From Rhodococcus opacus B4 (GTDB lineage: Bacteria; Actinomycetota; Actinomycetes; Mycobacteriales; Mycobacteriaceae): a stretch of 64,000 bases of DNA. The stretch spans positions 5,146,001 to 5,210,000 of the forward strand of contig NC_012522.1 of assembly GCF_000010805.1 (NCBI RefSeq), in the 5' to 3' direction. The notes under the pieces were generated by a model. It had not been told where the DNA came from, searched no databases, and saw nothing but the letters and a program-made list of their open reading frames with translations. The position numbers were made by a program, and so were the translations under genes. Within the stretch, counting starts at the first letter, position 1. Every line of letters starts with the position of its first letter. Shown here one piece after another: positions 8,717 to 16,859 of this stretch.

Positions 8717-8811
8717 GTCTCTGCGGTGCATCGGCGGAGCCGGCTCGTACCGGCCCCGGAGCGCGCCCGGTAGGCGTGCCCGCAGTCGTGGAACGAATCA
8801 TTGCACACGAC

Positions 8812-8825
8812 TGGAACAGGTTCTA
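8812..8825. promoter_or_regulatory. KstR-like operator (fdxD side)
   Basis: TGGAACAGGTTCTA has both half-sites (AAC and GTT) with the usual two-base centre. It is about 85 bases upstream of fdxD, in the same divergent region as the fadE26-side site. Confidence 0.8.
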
Positions 8826-8908
8826 GTGTTATCGCAGGAACGGCGTGCGCCACAGCCCGGCGGCACCCGGATCCGCGAGTGACGAGACGAGGAGAAATGA
8901 GGGTTGCC

Positions 8909-9100
8909 ATGGAGGTCAGAGTCGATTTCGACCGTTGCGAGGCCAATGGTGTGTGCGTGGGGATCGCACCCGACATCTTCGAGCTCGACGACGACGATCA
9001 GCTGCACATCACGACCGCCGTTCCCCCCGCTGACCGGGAGGAAGACGTGCGTACGGCCATCGCCCAGTGTCCGCGGGCTGCGCTCACCGAGCATCCCTGA
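8909..9100 (+). CDS. fdxD: Small [3Fe-4S]-type ferredoxin FdxD
   Basis: 63-residue ferredoxin. DRCEANGVCVGIAPDIF supplies two cysteines five residues apart and QCPRAAL the distal Cys-Pro; the usual middle cysteine of a 4Fe-4S site is missing, which indicates a [3Fe-4S] centre. Such ferredoxins serve P450s or acyl-CoA dehydrogenases, and this one is syntenic with mycobacterial fdxD in the cholesterol regulon. I prefer ATG 8909 (GAGGG five bases upstream). An in-frame ATG at 8897 adds four residues but has a poorly spaced ribosome site. It is followed by its own KstR-like site and hsd4A. Confidence 0.88.
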   Translation: MEVRVDFDRCEANGVCVGIAPDIFELDDDDQLHITTAVPPADREEDVRTAIAQCPRAALTEHP

Positions 9101-9117
9101 GGATTGTTGCCCGGAAT

Positions 9118-9131
9118 GAGAACACGTTCTA
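9118..9131. promoter_or_regulatory. KstR-like operator before hsd4A
   Basis: GAGAACACGTTCTA is a strong match, placed 18 bases after the fdxD stop and about 44 bases before the hsd4A start. hsd4A may therefore have its own controlled promoter besides readthrough from fdxD. Confidence 0.82.
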
Positions 9132-9174
9132 CAGTGACGTTTCCGTGAGTGCAGAGAACCAGGAGAGCGTGTTC

Positions 9175-10092
9175 ATGAATGCTGCGAGCGACCGTGATGT
9201 GAGCGTGGACGGCAGGGTCGCCGTCGTGACCGGCGCCGGATCCGGTCTCGGAAAGTTCGAGGCGATCGCACTGGCCCGCGCGGGTGCGTCGGTCGTCGTC
9301 AACGACCTGGTCGCGAACGAGGCCGTCGAGGCAACTCTGGAGGAGATCCGGGGCCTGGGCGCGAAGGTCGAGTTCGTGGCAGGCGACATCGGGGAACGGT
9401 CCACCGCCGACGCGATCATGGAGGCGGCGCAGAGCCGGCTCGGCGGCCTCGACATTCTGGTGAACAACGCGGGCATCACGCGGGATCGCATGCTGTTCAA
9501 CATGTCCGACGAAGACTGGGACCTCGTGCTGAAAGTTCATCTGCGCGGACACTTCCTGCTGTGCCGCGCCGCCGCGTCGTATTGGCGGGGCAGGTCGAAG
9601 GAGGCCGGCGGGCCGGTGTACGGGCGCATCGTCAACACCTCGTCCGAGGCGGGACTGCTCGGCCCCGAGGGGCAGGCGAACTACGGTGCCGCCAAGGCCG
9701 GCATCACCGCGCTCACGCTGTCGGCGGCCCGCGGGCTCTCCCGGTACGGCGTCCGGGCCAACGCGATCTGCCCGCGGGCCCGCACGTCGATGACGGAGAA
9801 CGTCTTCGGGGAGGCGCCCGCCGAGGGGGTCGATCCGTTGTCGCCCGAGCACGTGGCCGCGCTGGTCGCCTACCTGGCGTCTCCCGCCGCCGACTCCGTG
9901 AACGGTCAGGTCTTCGTCGTCTACGGCCCGATGGTGGCGTTGATGGCGGCGCCGGTCGTGGAGCGGCGCTTCGATGCCGCGGACGGCGGCTGGACACCGG
10001 GTGCGCTCGCCGCGGAACTCGGGACCTACTTCGAGGATCGGGATCCGGCCGCCATGTTCTCGGCCTCGGCGGCGCTGCGCGAACTGGGCTGA
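9175..10092 (+). CDS. hsd4A: Steroid SDR dehydrogenase Hsd4A
   Basis: 305-residue short-chain dehydrogenase. TGAGSGLG (about 19-26) binds NAD(P), NNAG follows mid-domain, and Y170-x3-K174 (NYGAAKAG) is the catalytic pair. The C-terminal extension beyond the Rossmann core matches the multifunctional-enzyme type-2 style of Hsd4A. The mycobacterial orthologue acts as 17-beta-hydroxysteroid and 3-hydroxyacyl-CoA dehydrogenase in side-chain beta-oxidation. ATG 9175 has an AGGAG site ten bases upstream. The order fadE26 / fdxD / hsd4A / yrbE4A is that of the mycobacterial mce4 neighbourhood. Confidence 0.9.
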   Translation: MNAASDRDVSVDGRVAVVTGAGSGLGKFEAIALARAGASVVVNDLVANEAVEATLEEIRGLGAKVEFVAGDIGERSTADAIMEAAQSRLGGLDILVNNAGITRDRMLFNMSDEDWDLVLKVHLRGHFLLCRAAASYWRGRSKEAGGPVYGRIVNTSSEAGLLGPEGQANYGAAKAGITALTLSAARGLSRYGVRANAICPRARTSMTENVFGEAPAEGVDPLSPEHVAALVAYLASPAADSVNGQVFVVYGPMVALMAAPVVERRFDAADGGWTPGALAAELGTYFEDRDPAAMFSASAALRELG

Positions 10093-10560
10093 TCCGCGTC
10101 CTGCGGGTCGACGAATCGACACGAACCGTGTTTGCGTATCGTTTCCGCAGGTAATGCCCCCGCGATGGGCGATACTGAAGGCAACCGAACAGCGGCGGAC
10201 CGGGGCCGGGTGACGTGGGAGGGGCTGGGGAACGCGTGCCGGATTTGACTAGATCGTGTTCTAGTTTTCCGTCGTCGACCGGTTCGATCCCCCTTGCCCG
10301 TCAGGCTCCGCGGCGCCGGCGCCCGGCGGACCCGTGCGGCCGGTGGAATCGGGTCAGGACGGCGATTCGCATGCCTGCTCGCGCATCGGAAAACTCATCC
10401 AAAGTTCCTGTGCTATAACAGTTTAGCGTGAGAACTCCGCGCATTCGATCAGCACCAACCACCGGAGTCCACCACGGGGCGACACGCCCGGATTTCCGGT
10501 CGAATTCGGCCCTCGGGGTGTGCTGAATGTGGGACGATTCTTGCTGATGAACGACCACCT
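10093..10560. other. Long intergenic region before the mce4 promoter, no supported gene
   Basis: About 470 bases between hsd4A and the mce4 promoter. Open frames here (for example 10301-10558 minus, 10215-10418 plus) lack ribosome sites and recognisable protein character. The stretch is less GC-rich around 10400-10440 (GTGCTATAACAGTTTAG). The only clear element is the KstR-like site at 10250. Confidence 0.6.
10250..10263. promoter_or_regulatory. Isolated KstR-like operator upstream of mce4
   Basis: TAGATCGTGTTCTA is a near-perfect palindrome overlapping TTGACT (10245-10250), a possible -35 element, but no convincing -10 follows at the right spacing. It is about 400 bases from yrbE4A and 160 bases from the hsd4A stop, so its target is unclear. 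Confidence 0.65.
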
Positions 10561-10589
10561 TTGACAGGTGAACACGTTCTAGTTAATAT
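10561..10589 (+). promoter_or_regulatory. mce4 operon promoter with KstR-like operator in the spacer
   Basis: TTGACA (10561-10566), a 17-base spacer and TAATAT (10584-10589) make a near-consensus vegetative promoter. The spacer contains the operator GTGAACACGTTCTA (10568-10581), so a bound KstR would cover the space between -35 and -10 and block polymerase. The first gene starts 79 bases downstream of the -10 element. Confidence 0.85.
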
Positions 10590-10668
10590 GACCTGAGTCA
10601 CAGACCGCTGGGGGGCTGGGCTCGAACTGACAGTCGGTGCTGGACGCGATCATGGACGAGGAGGGCGG

Positions 10669-11433
10669 ATGGTAGACCTCCTCGAGGTGCCGTTGCGCGC
10701 GGTCGGCGGGTTCTTCACGATGTCGGGCGAAACGTTGAGGGCAGTCTTTTCGAGGCCCTTCCAGCGTCGTGAGTTCGTCGACCAGGCGTGGTTCGTCGCC
10801 CGGGTCTCGATGGTGCCCACCGTGCTGGTGGCCATTCCGTTCACGGTGCTGGTGAGCTTCACGATCAACATCCTCCTGCGCGAGATCGGCGCGGCCGACC
10901 TCAGCGGCGCGGGCGCCGCTCTCGGCACCGTGACCCAGGTCGGTCCCATCGTCACCGTGCTCATCGTGGCGGGCGCGGGTGCCACCGCCATCTGCGCGGA
11001 CCTCTCCGCCCGCACCATCCGCGAAGAGATCGACGCGATGCGCGTGCTGGGCATCAATCCGATCCACCGCCTGGTCGTGCCGCGAGTGCTGGCCTCGACC
11101 GTCGTGGCGCTCCTGCTCAACGGGCTGGTCTGCACCATCGGCATCCTCGGCGGTTTCGTCTTCTCGGTCTACATCCAGGACGTGAACCCGGGTGCGTTCG
11201 TCAACGGCATCACGCTGCTCACCGGTTTCGGGGAGCTCGTGATCTCGGAAGTCAAAGCCGGTCTGTTCGGCATGATCGCCGGCCTCGTCGCCGCCTACCT
11301 CGGCCTCAACGTCAAGGGTGGCGCGAAGAGCGTCGGTGACGCCGTCAACCAGACCGTCGTGTTCTCGTTCATGGCCCTGTTCGTGGTCAACGTTCTCGTC
11401 ACCGCTGTCGGCATCAAATTGACGGCAGGGTGA
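10669..11433 (+). CDS. yrbE4A: Mce4 transporter permease YrbE4A
   Basis: 254-residue MlaE/YrbE-family inner-membrane permease with about five or six hydrophobic segments and the conserved loop SARTIREEIDAMRVLGINPIHRLVVPR, which couples to the Mce ATPase (encoded elsewhere in actinobacteria). The ATG is preceded by GAGGAGGG. First gene of a ten-gene operon. In Rhodococcus and mycobacteria the mce4 system imports cholesterol and related sterols (the rhodococcal genes are also called supA, supB). Confidence 0.95.
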   Translation: MVDLLEVPLRAVGGFFTMSGETLRAVFSRPFQRREFVDQAWFVARVSMVPTVLVAIPFTVLVSFTINILLREIGAADLSGAGAALGTVTQVGPIVTVLIVAGAGATAICADLSARTIREEIDAMRVLGINPIHRLVVPRVLASTVVALLLNGLVCTIGILGGFVFSVYIQDVNPGAFVNGITLLTGFGELVISEVKAGLFGMIAGLVAAYLGLNVKGGAKSVGDAVNQTVVFSFMALFVVNVLVTAVGIKLTAG

Positions 11434-11453
11434 TCGACTTGGTGGTGGAGTAA

Positions 11454-12305
11454 ATGGCACTAGCGGCGGCCGGGCGCTTTCCCCGAACTCGCAGACGGTT
11501 CGCGTCGGCGTCCCGCTCGATCGACCGGCTCGGTGAGCAGGCCCTGTTCTTCGCGCGCGCCATCGGCTCGGCGCCCCGCGCCCTGGTGCACTACCGCAGG
11601 GAGACGCTGCGGCTCATCGCCGAGATCAGCATGGGCACCGGTGCGCTCGCGGTGATCGGCGGAACGGTCGTGATCGTCGGCTTCCTGACCCTGTTCACGG
11701 GCGGCACCATCGCGGTGCAGGGGTACAGCTCGCTCGGCAACATCGGTGTCGAGGCGCTCACCGGCTTCTTCGCGGCTTTCATCAACGTGCGCATCGCGGC
11801 GCCGGTCATCGCGGGCATCGGGCTGGCGGCCACCATCGGCGCCGGCTCCACCGCCCAACTCGGCGCGATGCGCGTCTCGGAGGAGATCGACGCGCTGGAG
11901 ACGATGGCGATCCCCTCGATCCCGTACCTGGTCAGCACCCGGGTGATGGCGGGGATGATCGCGATCATCCCGCTCTACGCCCTGGCGGTGATCGCGTCGT
12001 TCATGGCGAGCCGGTTCGCGACCGTGGTGCTGTACGACCAGTCGTCCGGCGTCTACGACCACTACTTCTCGACGTTCCTGATACCCACGGACATCCTGTG
12101 GTCGTTCGCCCAGGCCATCGTCATGGCGATCGCGATCATGCTCATCCACACCTACTACGGTTTCAACGCCTCGGGCGGTCCGGTCGGCGTCGGTGTGGCC
12201 GTCGGCAACGCGGTGCGGTCCTCGCTGATCGCCGTCGTCACCGTCACCCTGCTCATCTCGCTCGCCATCTACGGCGGGTCCGGCAACTTCAACCTTTCGG
12301 GATAG
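11454..12305 (+). CDS. yrbE4B: Mce4 transporter permease YrbE4B
   Basis: 283-residue partner permease of YrbE4A. It has the same MlaE fold, with loop LGAMRVSEEIDALETMAIPSIPYL and a positively charged N-terminal tail before the first membrane segment. ATG 11454 follows a GGAG site, 20 bases after yrbE4A. YrbE4A and YrbE4B are expected to form the membrane heterodimer through which Mce4-bound sterol is passed inward. Confidence 0.95.
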   Translation: MALAAAGRFPRTRRRFASASRSIDRLGEQALFFARAIGSAPRALVHYRRETLRLIAEISMGTGALAVIGGTVVIVGFLTLFTGGTIAVQGYSSLGNIGVEALTGFFAAFINVRIAAPVIAGIGLAATIGAGSTAQLGAMRVSEEIDALETMAIPSIPYLVSTRVMAGMIAIIPLYALAVIASFMASRFATVVLYDQSSGVYDHYFSTFLIPTDILWSFAQAIVMAIAIMLIHTYYGFNASGGPVGVGVAVGNAVRSSLIAVVTVTLLISLAIYGGSGNFNLSG

Positions 12306-12317
12306 GAGTGCCGGTAG

Positions 12318-13493
12318 ATGACTGATTCGGGTGGGAAGAAGAAGCTCGCGGCACTCGTTCTGGTGGTGGGTCTTCTCGCGATCATCGGTGTGTCACTGGC
12401 CATGTTCAACGGCACGTTCAGCGAGACCACGCCCGTCACCGTCACGTCGGATCGCTCCGGCCTGGTGATGGAACCCGACGCCAAGGTCAAGCTCCTCGGT
12501 GTCGAGGTCGGCCGCGTCGGCTCCATCGAACACGTGACCGACGGCGCCGAGCTGAAACTGGCGATGTACCCCGACATGATGTCGCTGATTCCGTCGAACG
12601 CCACCGTGGAGATCAAGTCCACCACCGTGTTCGGTGCGAAGTACGTCAACTTCGTGATGCCGGAGAACCCGTCGCCGACCCCCCTCCAGGCGGGGGACGT
12701 CATCGCGTCCGACAACGTCACCGTCGAGTTCAACACGGTCTTCCAGCACCTGTCCGACGTGCTGGCCCAGGTGCAGCCGGAGAAACTCAACGCCACCCTC
12801 GGTGCCATCTCCTCGGCGCTGCACGGGCGGGGCGAGGAACTCGGCGCCCTGCTCGAGCAGAGCGACAGCTACCTGGCGGAGATGAACCCGAGTCTGCCTC
12901 AGCTGCAGGAAGACCTGGCGAAGGCGGCGCAGGTCACCGACGTGTACGCGGACACCGCGCCCGATCTGCTGCGGGTGCTCGACAACGCGACAGCCACCAG
13001 CGGCACCGTCGTCGACGAACAGGACAACCTGGATGCCGTGCTGCTCAACGTCACCGGGCTGGCCGACACGGCGAACACCGTCCTGACCGAGAACGAGCAG
13101 AACCTGGACTCCGCTCTCGGCCTCCTGCTCCCGACGACGGATCTGCTGGCCGAGTACTCGCCCGAGATCTCCTGCTTCATCGTCGGCCTGAACAACGTGA
13201 TCCCCCTCGCCGAACAGCTCATCGGCGGCAATCAGCCAGGTATCGCGCTGAGCGCCAGCTTCATGTACGGGCAGGAGCCGTACACCTATCCGAAGGACCT
13301 GCCGAAAGTGAACGCGACAGGTGGGCCGAACTGCCACGGTCTTCCCAACCCCGATCTCAGCAAGCACGCGAACTTCGTCGTGGCCGACACCGGCACGGTG
13401 CCGTTCGTCCCGTCGACGGAAGTCCAGGTGCATCTGCCGAAGGTGTTCCAGCTGTTGTTCGCGGGTGTGTACCCCGAGCAGGGTGGGCAGTGA
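12318..13493 (+). CDS. mce4A: Mce-family protein Mce4A
   Basis: 391 residues. A lysine-flanked N-terminal membrane anchor (about 9-30) is followed by the MlaD/MCE domain (about 38-115; KLLGVEVGRVGSIEH and VEIKSTTVFGAKYVNF) and a long helical domain to about residue 290. Mce proteins assemble into a hexameric tube that shuttles lipids across the cell envelope; Mce4A is the first subunit in the sterol importer. ATG 12318 has a GGAG site. It overlaps mce4B by four bases (GTGA). Confidence 0.95.
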   Translation: MTDSGGKKKLAALVLVVGLLAIIGVSLAMFNGTFSETTPVTVTSDRSGLVMEPDAKVKLLGVEVGRVGSIEHVTDGAELKLAMYPDMMSLIPSNATVEIKSTTVFGAKYVNFVMPENPSPTPLQAGDVIASDNVTVEFNTVFQHLSDVLAQVQPEKLNATLGAISSALHGRGEELGALLEQSDSYLAEMNPSLPQLQEDLAKAAQVTDVYADTAPDLLRVLDNATATSGTVVDEQDNLDAVLLNVTGLADTANTVLTENEQNLDSALGLLLPTTDLLAEYSPEISCFIVGLNNVIPLAEQLIGGNQPGIALSASFMYGQEPYTYPKDLPKVNATGGPNCHGLPNPDLSKHANFVVADTGTVPFVPSTEVQVHLPKVFQLLFAGVYPEQGGQ

Positions 13494-14512
13494 CTGTGCG
13501 AGCGACCACGGTCAAGCTGCTGATCTTCGCGACGGTGATGTCGGTGATCTTCGCCGGACTCGCCCTGGTGTTCAGCCAGTACCGTTTCAGCAGCTCCGAC
13601 GGCTACCACGCCACGTTCACCGACGTCTCCGGGCTCAAGCCCGGCGACAAGGTCCGCATCGCCGGCGTTCCCGTCGGCGCCGTCGAGAAGGTGAGCATCG
13701 ACGACGACAACCTCGCGGACGTCGACTTCACCGTCGACACCAAGTATTCGCTGTTCGACGGGACGAAGGCCACGGTGCGGTACGAGAACCTCGTCGGTGA
13801 CCGGTACATGGAGCTCCTCGAGGGCGCCGGATCGGTGCAGCCGCTGCCGGACGGCGGCTCGATTCCCGTCGAGAACACTTCTCCCGCACTCGATCTCGAC
13901 CTCCTGCTGGGCGGGTTCAAGCCCCTGCTGCGGGCGCTGGACCCGCAGCAGGTCAACGACCTGTCCCAGGCGCTGGTCCAGGTCTTCCAGGGGCAGGGCG
14001 GCACGCTCGTCTCGCTTCTCGGCAGCACGAGTTCGTTCACGAACACCCTCGCCGACCGGGACCAGTTGATCGGCGAGGTGATCACGAACCTCAACCAGGT
14101 GCTCGGCACCATCAACGACCGGGGCGACCAGTTCCGGTCGACGCTCGACCAGTTGCAGCAGCTGGTGAGCGGGCTCTCCCAGGACCGCGACCAGATCGGT
14201 GACGCCATTCCCCGCATCGCCGGGGCGACGGGCGATCTCGCGGGGCTGCTCGAAGGTGCGCGGCCGCCGCTGCAGAGCACGATCGCGGAGGCCAACCGGA
14301 CCGCCACCCAACTCCAGGCGGGGGAGGACGACCTCGACTGGGTGTTCCAGAATCTGCCCGACGCATACCGCAGGCTCATCCGCATCGGCACGTACGGCAG
14401 CTTCTTCCAGATGTACGTCTGCACGGTCAAGTTCAAGTTCTCCGGCCCGGACGGGTCGGATCTGCTCCTCAACATGCCGGGCGGTCAGACGGCAGGGAGG
14501 TGTGCACCGTAG
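13490..14512 (+). CDS. mce4B: Mce-family protein Mce4B
   Basis: 340 residues with an N-terminal membrane segment (VKLLIFATVMSVIFAGLALV), an MCE domain (DVSGLKPGDKVRIAGVPVGAV, ENLVGDRYMELL) and a coiled helical region, ending in a short segment with a single Cys near the C-terminus. The GTG start at 13490 overlaps the mce4A stop, so translation is coupled. Second Mce subunit of the sterol importer. Confidence 0.95.
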   Translation: MTVRATTVKLLIFATVMSVIFAGLALVFSQYRFSSSDGYHATFTDVSGLKPGDKVRIAGVPVGAVEKVSIDDDNLADVDFTVDTKYSLFDGTKATVRYENLVGDRYMELLEGAGSVQPLPDGGSIPVENTSPALDLDLLLGGFKPLLRALDPQQVNDLSQALVQVFQGQGGTLVSLLGSTSSFTNTLADRDQLIGEVITNLNQVLGTINDRGDQFRSTLDQLQQLVSGLSQDRDQIGDAIPRIAGATGDLAGLLEGARPPLQSTIAEANRTATQLQAGEDDLDWVFQNLPDAYRRLIRIGTYGSFFQMYVCTVKFKFSGPDGSDLLLNMPGGQTAGRCAP

Positions 14513-14514
14513 CC

Positions 14515-15570
14515 ATGAAGACCGAACGTAATCCCGTACAGGTCGGAATCATCGGTGTCGCCATCGCGAGCATGATCGTGATCGCGACCCTGCAATACGA
14601 TCAGCTGCAATTCCTTTCGGGCGGCACGCAGTACTCCGCCTACTTCGAGGACGCGGGTGGCCTGATGACCGGCGACACGGTGACCCTCGCCGGTGTCGAC
14701 GTCGGCAAGGTCGCCGAGGTGGAACTCGACGATCAGAACGTGCTCGTCACGTTCACCATCCAGGACGGCATCGCCCTCGGCGACGCCACCGAGGCGAACA
14801 TCAAGACCAACACCGTGCTCGGACGCAAGTCGCTGGCGGTCATCCCGCTCGGGCACGACACGATGCGGGTGGGATCGACTATTCCGTTGGAGCGCACCAA
14901 CTCTCCGTACTCCCTCAACGACGCGCTCGGCGATCTGTCGACCACCGTCTCCGAACTCGACACCGACGAGGTCAACAACGCGTTGAACGCGATGTCCGGC
15001 GCTCTCGAGAACACGCCGCCCGAGCTGCGCACCGCACTGGACGGCCTGACCCGGTTGTCGGAGAGCATCAACTCGCGCGACGAGAGCCTGCGGCAGCTGC
15101 TCTCGCGGGCGGAGAACGTGACCGGAATCCTCGCCGAGCGCAGCGGGCAGATCAACTCGCTGATCGTCGACGGAAACCAGCTGTTCGGGGAGCTCGACCG
15201 TCGCCGCGCGGCGATCAGCCAGCTGATCGTGAACATCTCCGAGGTGTCCCGGCAGCTCACGGGGCTGGTCCAGGACAACGAGGAGCAGATGAAACCGACG
15301 CTCGACAAGCTGAACTCGGTGGTCGACATCCTGCAGCGGAACAAGGACAACATCTCGCAGGCTCTCGACGGCCTCGCGCCGTACGCGACTCAGCTCGGCG
15401 AGTCGGTGGGAAGCGGCCCGTTCTTCATGGCGTACGTCTACAACATCGGCATCGGCAACCTGTTCCAGGGGCTCAGTGACGCGGTGACGTGGCCGGAGCA
15501 TCTACCCAACGACCTCCAGGCGTACCTGCAGACGGGGCCGTCCATCGAGTTGAGGGAACCGCCGCGATGA
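14515..15570 (+). CDS. mce4C: Mce-family protein Mce4C
   Basis: 351 residues with an N-terminal anchor (VGIIGVAIASMIVIATL), an MCE domain (GLMTGDTVTLAGVDVGKV; NTVLGRKSLAVI) and an extended helical region, then a C-terminal tail. I use ATG 14515, three bases after the mce4B stop; GGGAGG is 14 bases upstream. A GTG at 14500 would give 356 residues and overlap mce4B by 13 bases. Third Mce subunit. Confidence 0.93.
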   Translation: MKTERNPVQVGIIGVAIASMIVIATLQYDQLQFLSGGTQYSAYFEDAGGLMTGDTVTLAGVDVGKVAEVELDDQNVLVTFTIQDGIALGDATEANIKTNTVLGRKSLAVIPLGHDTMRVGSTIPLERTNSPYSLNDALGDLSTTVSELDTDEVNNALNAMSGALENTPPELRTALDGLTRLSESINSRDESLRQLLSRAENVTGILAERSGQINSLIVDGNQLFGELDRRRAAISQLIVNISEVSRQLTGLVQDNEEQMKPTLDKLNSVVDILQRNKDNISQALDGLAPYATQLGESVGSGPFFMAYVYNIGIGNLFQGLSDAVTWPEHLPNDLQAYLQTGPSIELREPPR

Positions 15571-16859
15571 CGACGAACCCGGAAATCACCAACACGCGGA
15601 AGAAGTGGCTGATCCGTGTCGGCATCGCCGCGGTCGTGGTCGTGCTGATCGTCGGCGCGGCAGTGATGTTCGTGCCCAAGCTGTTCCAGAACACGATCAC
15701 CGCGTACTTCCCGACGACGACCGGACTGTATTCGGGTGACGACGTCCGCGTCCTCGGCGTGAAGGTGGGCACGATCGACTCGATCGAGCCCGGTGCCGAC
15801 TTCGCCCGCGTCACCATGAACGTGAACAAGAGCGTCGAGATTCCTGCCGACGCCAAGGCCGTCATCGTCGCCCCCAGCCTGGTGTCGGGACGGTTCGTCC
15901 AGCTGACGCCGGTGTACTCGGGCGGGCCGACGATGGGCGACGGTGCGAGCATCCCGGTGGAGCGCACTGCGGTGCCGGTGGAGTGGGACGAGATCAAGAC
16001 CGAGCTGAACAAGTTGTCGGAGGCGCTCGGGCCGCAGGGGGCCGACCCGCAGGGCTCGCTCGGCACGTTCATCGACACCGCCGCGAACAATCTCGACGGC
16101 AACGGCGAGTCGTTGCGGAACACGTTGCGCGAGCTGTCGGAGACCATGCGGACGCTGTCCGACGGCCGCACCGACCTCTTCTCCACCATCCGCAACCTGC
16201 AGACGTTCGTGGCCGCGCTGTCGTCGAGCAACGAACAGATCGTCCAGTTCGAGGGCAGGCTCGCATCTGTGTCGAACATGCTCGCCACCAATTCCGACGA
16301 ACTCGGAACCGCGCTGAACGATCTCGACCTCGCCCTCGGCGACGTCAATCGATTCGTGGTGGAGAACCGGGCCGCCCTCAGCGAGCAGGTCGGGCGACTG
16401 GCAGACGCCACCCAGGTGCTCGCCGACAAGAGGCCGCAGATCGAGCAGGTGCTCCACGTGGCGCCCACGGCGCTGGCGAACTTCAGCAACATCTACAAGC
16501 CGGCGCAGGGGTCACTGGTCGGTGCGGTCGCGTTTGCGAACCTCGGGAACCCTGTGAACTTCATGTGCGGCGCCATCCAGAGCCTGCAGGCCAACGAGGC
16601 GAACCGCAGTGCCGACCTGTGCACCCAGTACCTGTCGCCGGTGCTGAACTCGCTGACGATGAATTATCTGCCGATCCTGAGCAACCCCACCACGGGAGTG
16701 AATGCGTTCCCGGATCAGATCGAGTTCACCCCGCCGAGTCTGGGGGCCTCCGTGCCGCCGCGGTCCGCGCCCCCGGTGACCGGCACCCTCGCCGGGATGC
16801 CGACGGTGGACGTGCCCAGGAACCTGAACGATCTGCTGCAGCCGGGAGGTGGGCGATGA
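15567..16859 (+). CDS. mce4D: Mce-family protein Mce4D
   Basis: 430 residues. The N-terminal membrane helix (IRVGIAAVVVVLIVGAAVMF) is followed by an MCE domain (GLYSGDDVRVLGVKVGTIDS), a long coiled-coil-like helical region, and a proline-rich C-terminus. The ATG overlaps the mce4C stop (ATGA) and the end overlaps mce4E. Longer upstream frames are overlaps with mce4C. Confidence 0.94.
   Translation: MTTNPEITNTRKKWLIRVGIAAVVVVLIVGAAVMFVPKLFQNTITAYFPTTTGLYSGDDVRVLGVKVGTIDSIEPGADFARVTMNVNKSVEIPADAKAVIVAPSLVSGRFVQLTPVYSGGPTMGDGASIPVERTAVPVEWDEIKTELNKLSEALGPQGADPQGSLGTFIDTAANNLDGNGESLRNTLRELSETMRTLSDGRTDLFSTIRNLQTFVAALSSSNEQIVQFEGRLASVSNMLATNSDELGTALNDLDLALGDVNRFVVENRAALSEQVGRLADATQVLADKRPQIEQVLHVAPTALANFSNIYKPAQGSLVGAVAFANLGNPVNFMCGAIQSLQANEANRSADLCTQYLSPVLNSLTMNYLPILSNPTTGVNAFPDQIEFTPPSLGASVPPRSAPPVTGTLAGMPTVDVPRNLNDLLQPGGGR

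Noticed and set aside
10301..10558. Possible 85-residue gene on the minus strand before mce4
   Set aside because: No ribosome site, no protein-like pattern, and it ends beside the mce4 promoter. Treated as intergenic.
15983..16855. 5' extension of mce4E
   Set aside because: It would fuse antisense-like Arg-rich sequence over mce4D in another frame. The lipoprotein signal peptide begins at ATG 16856.
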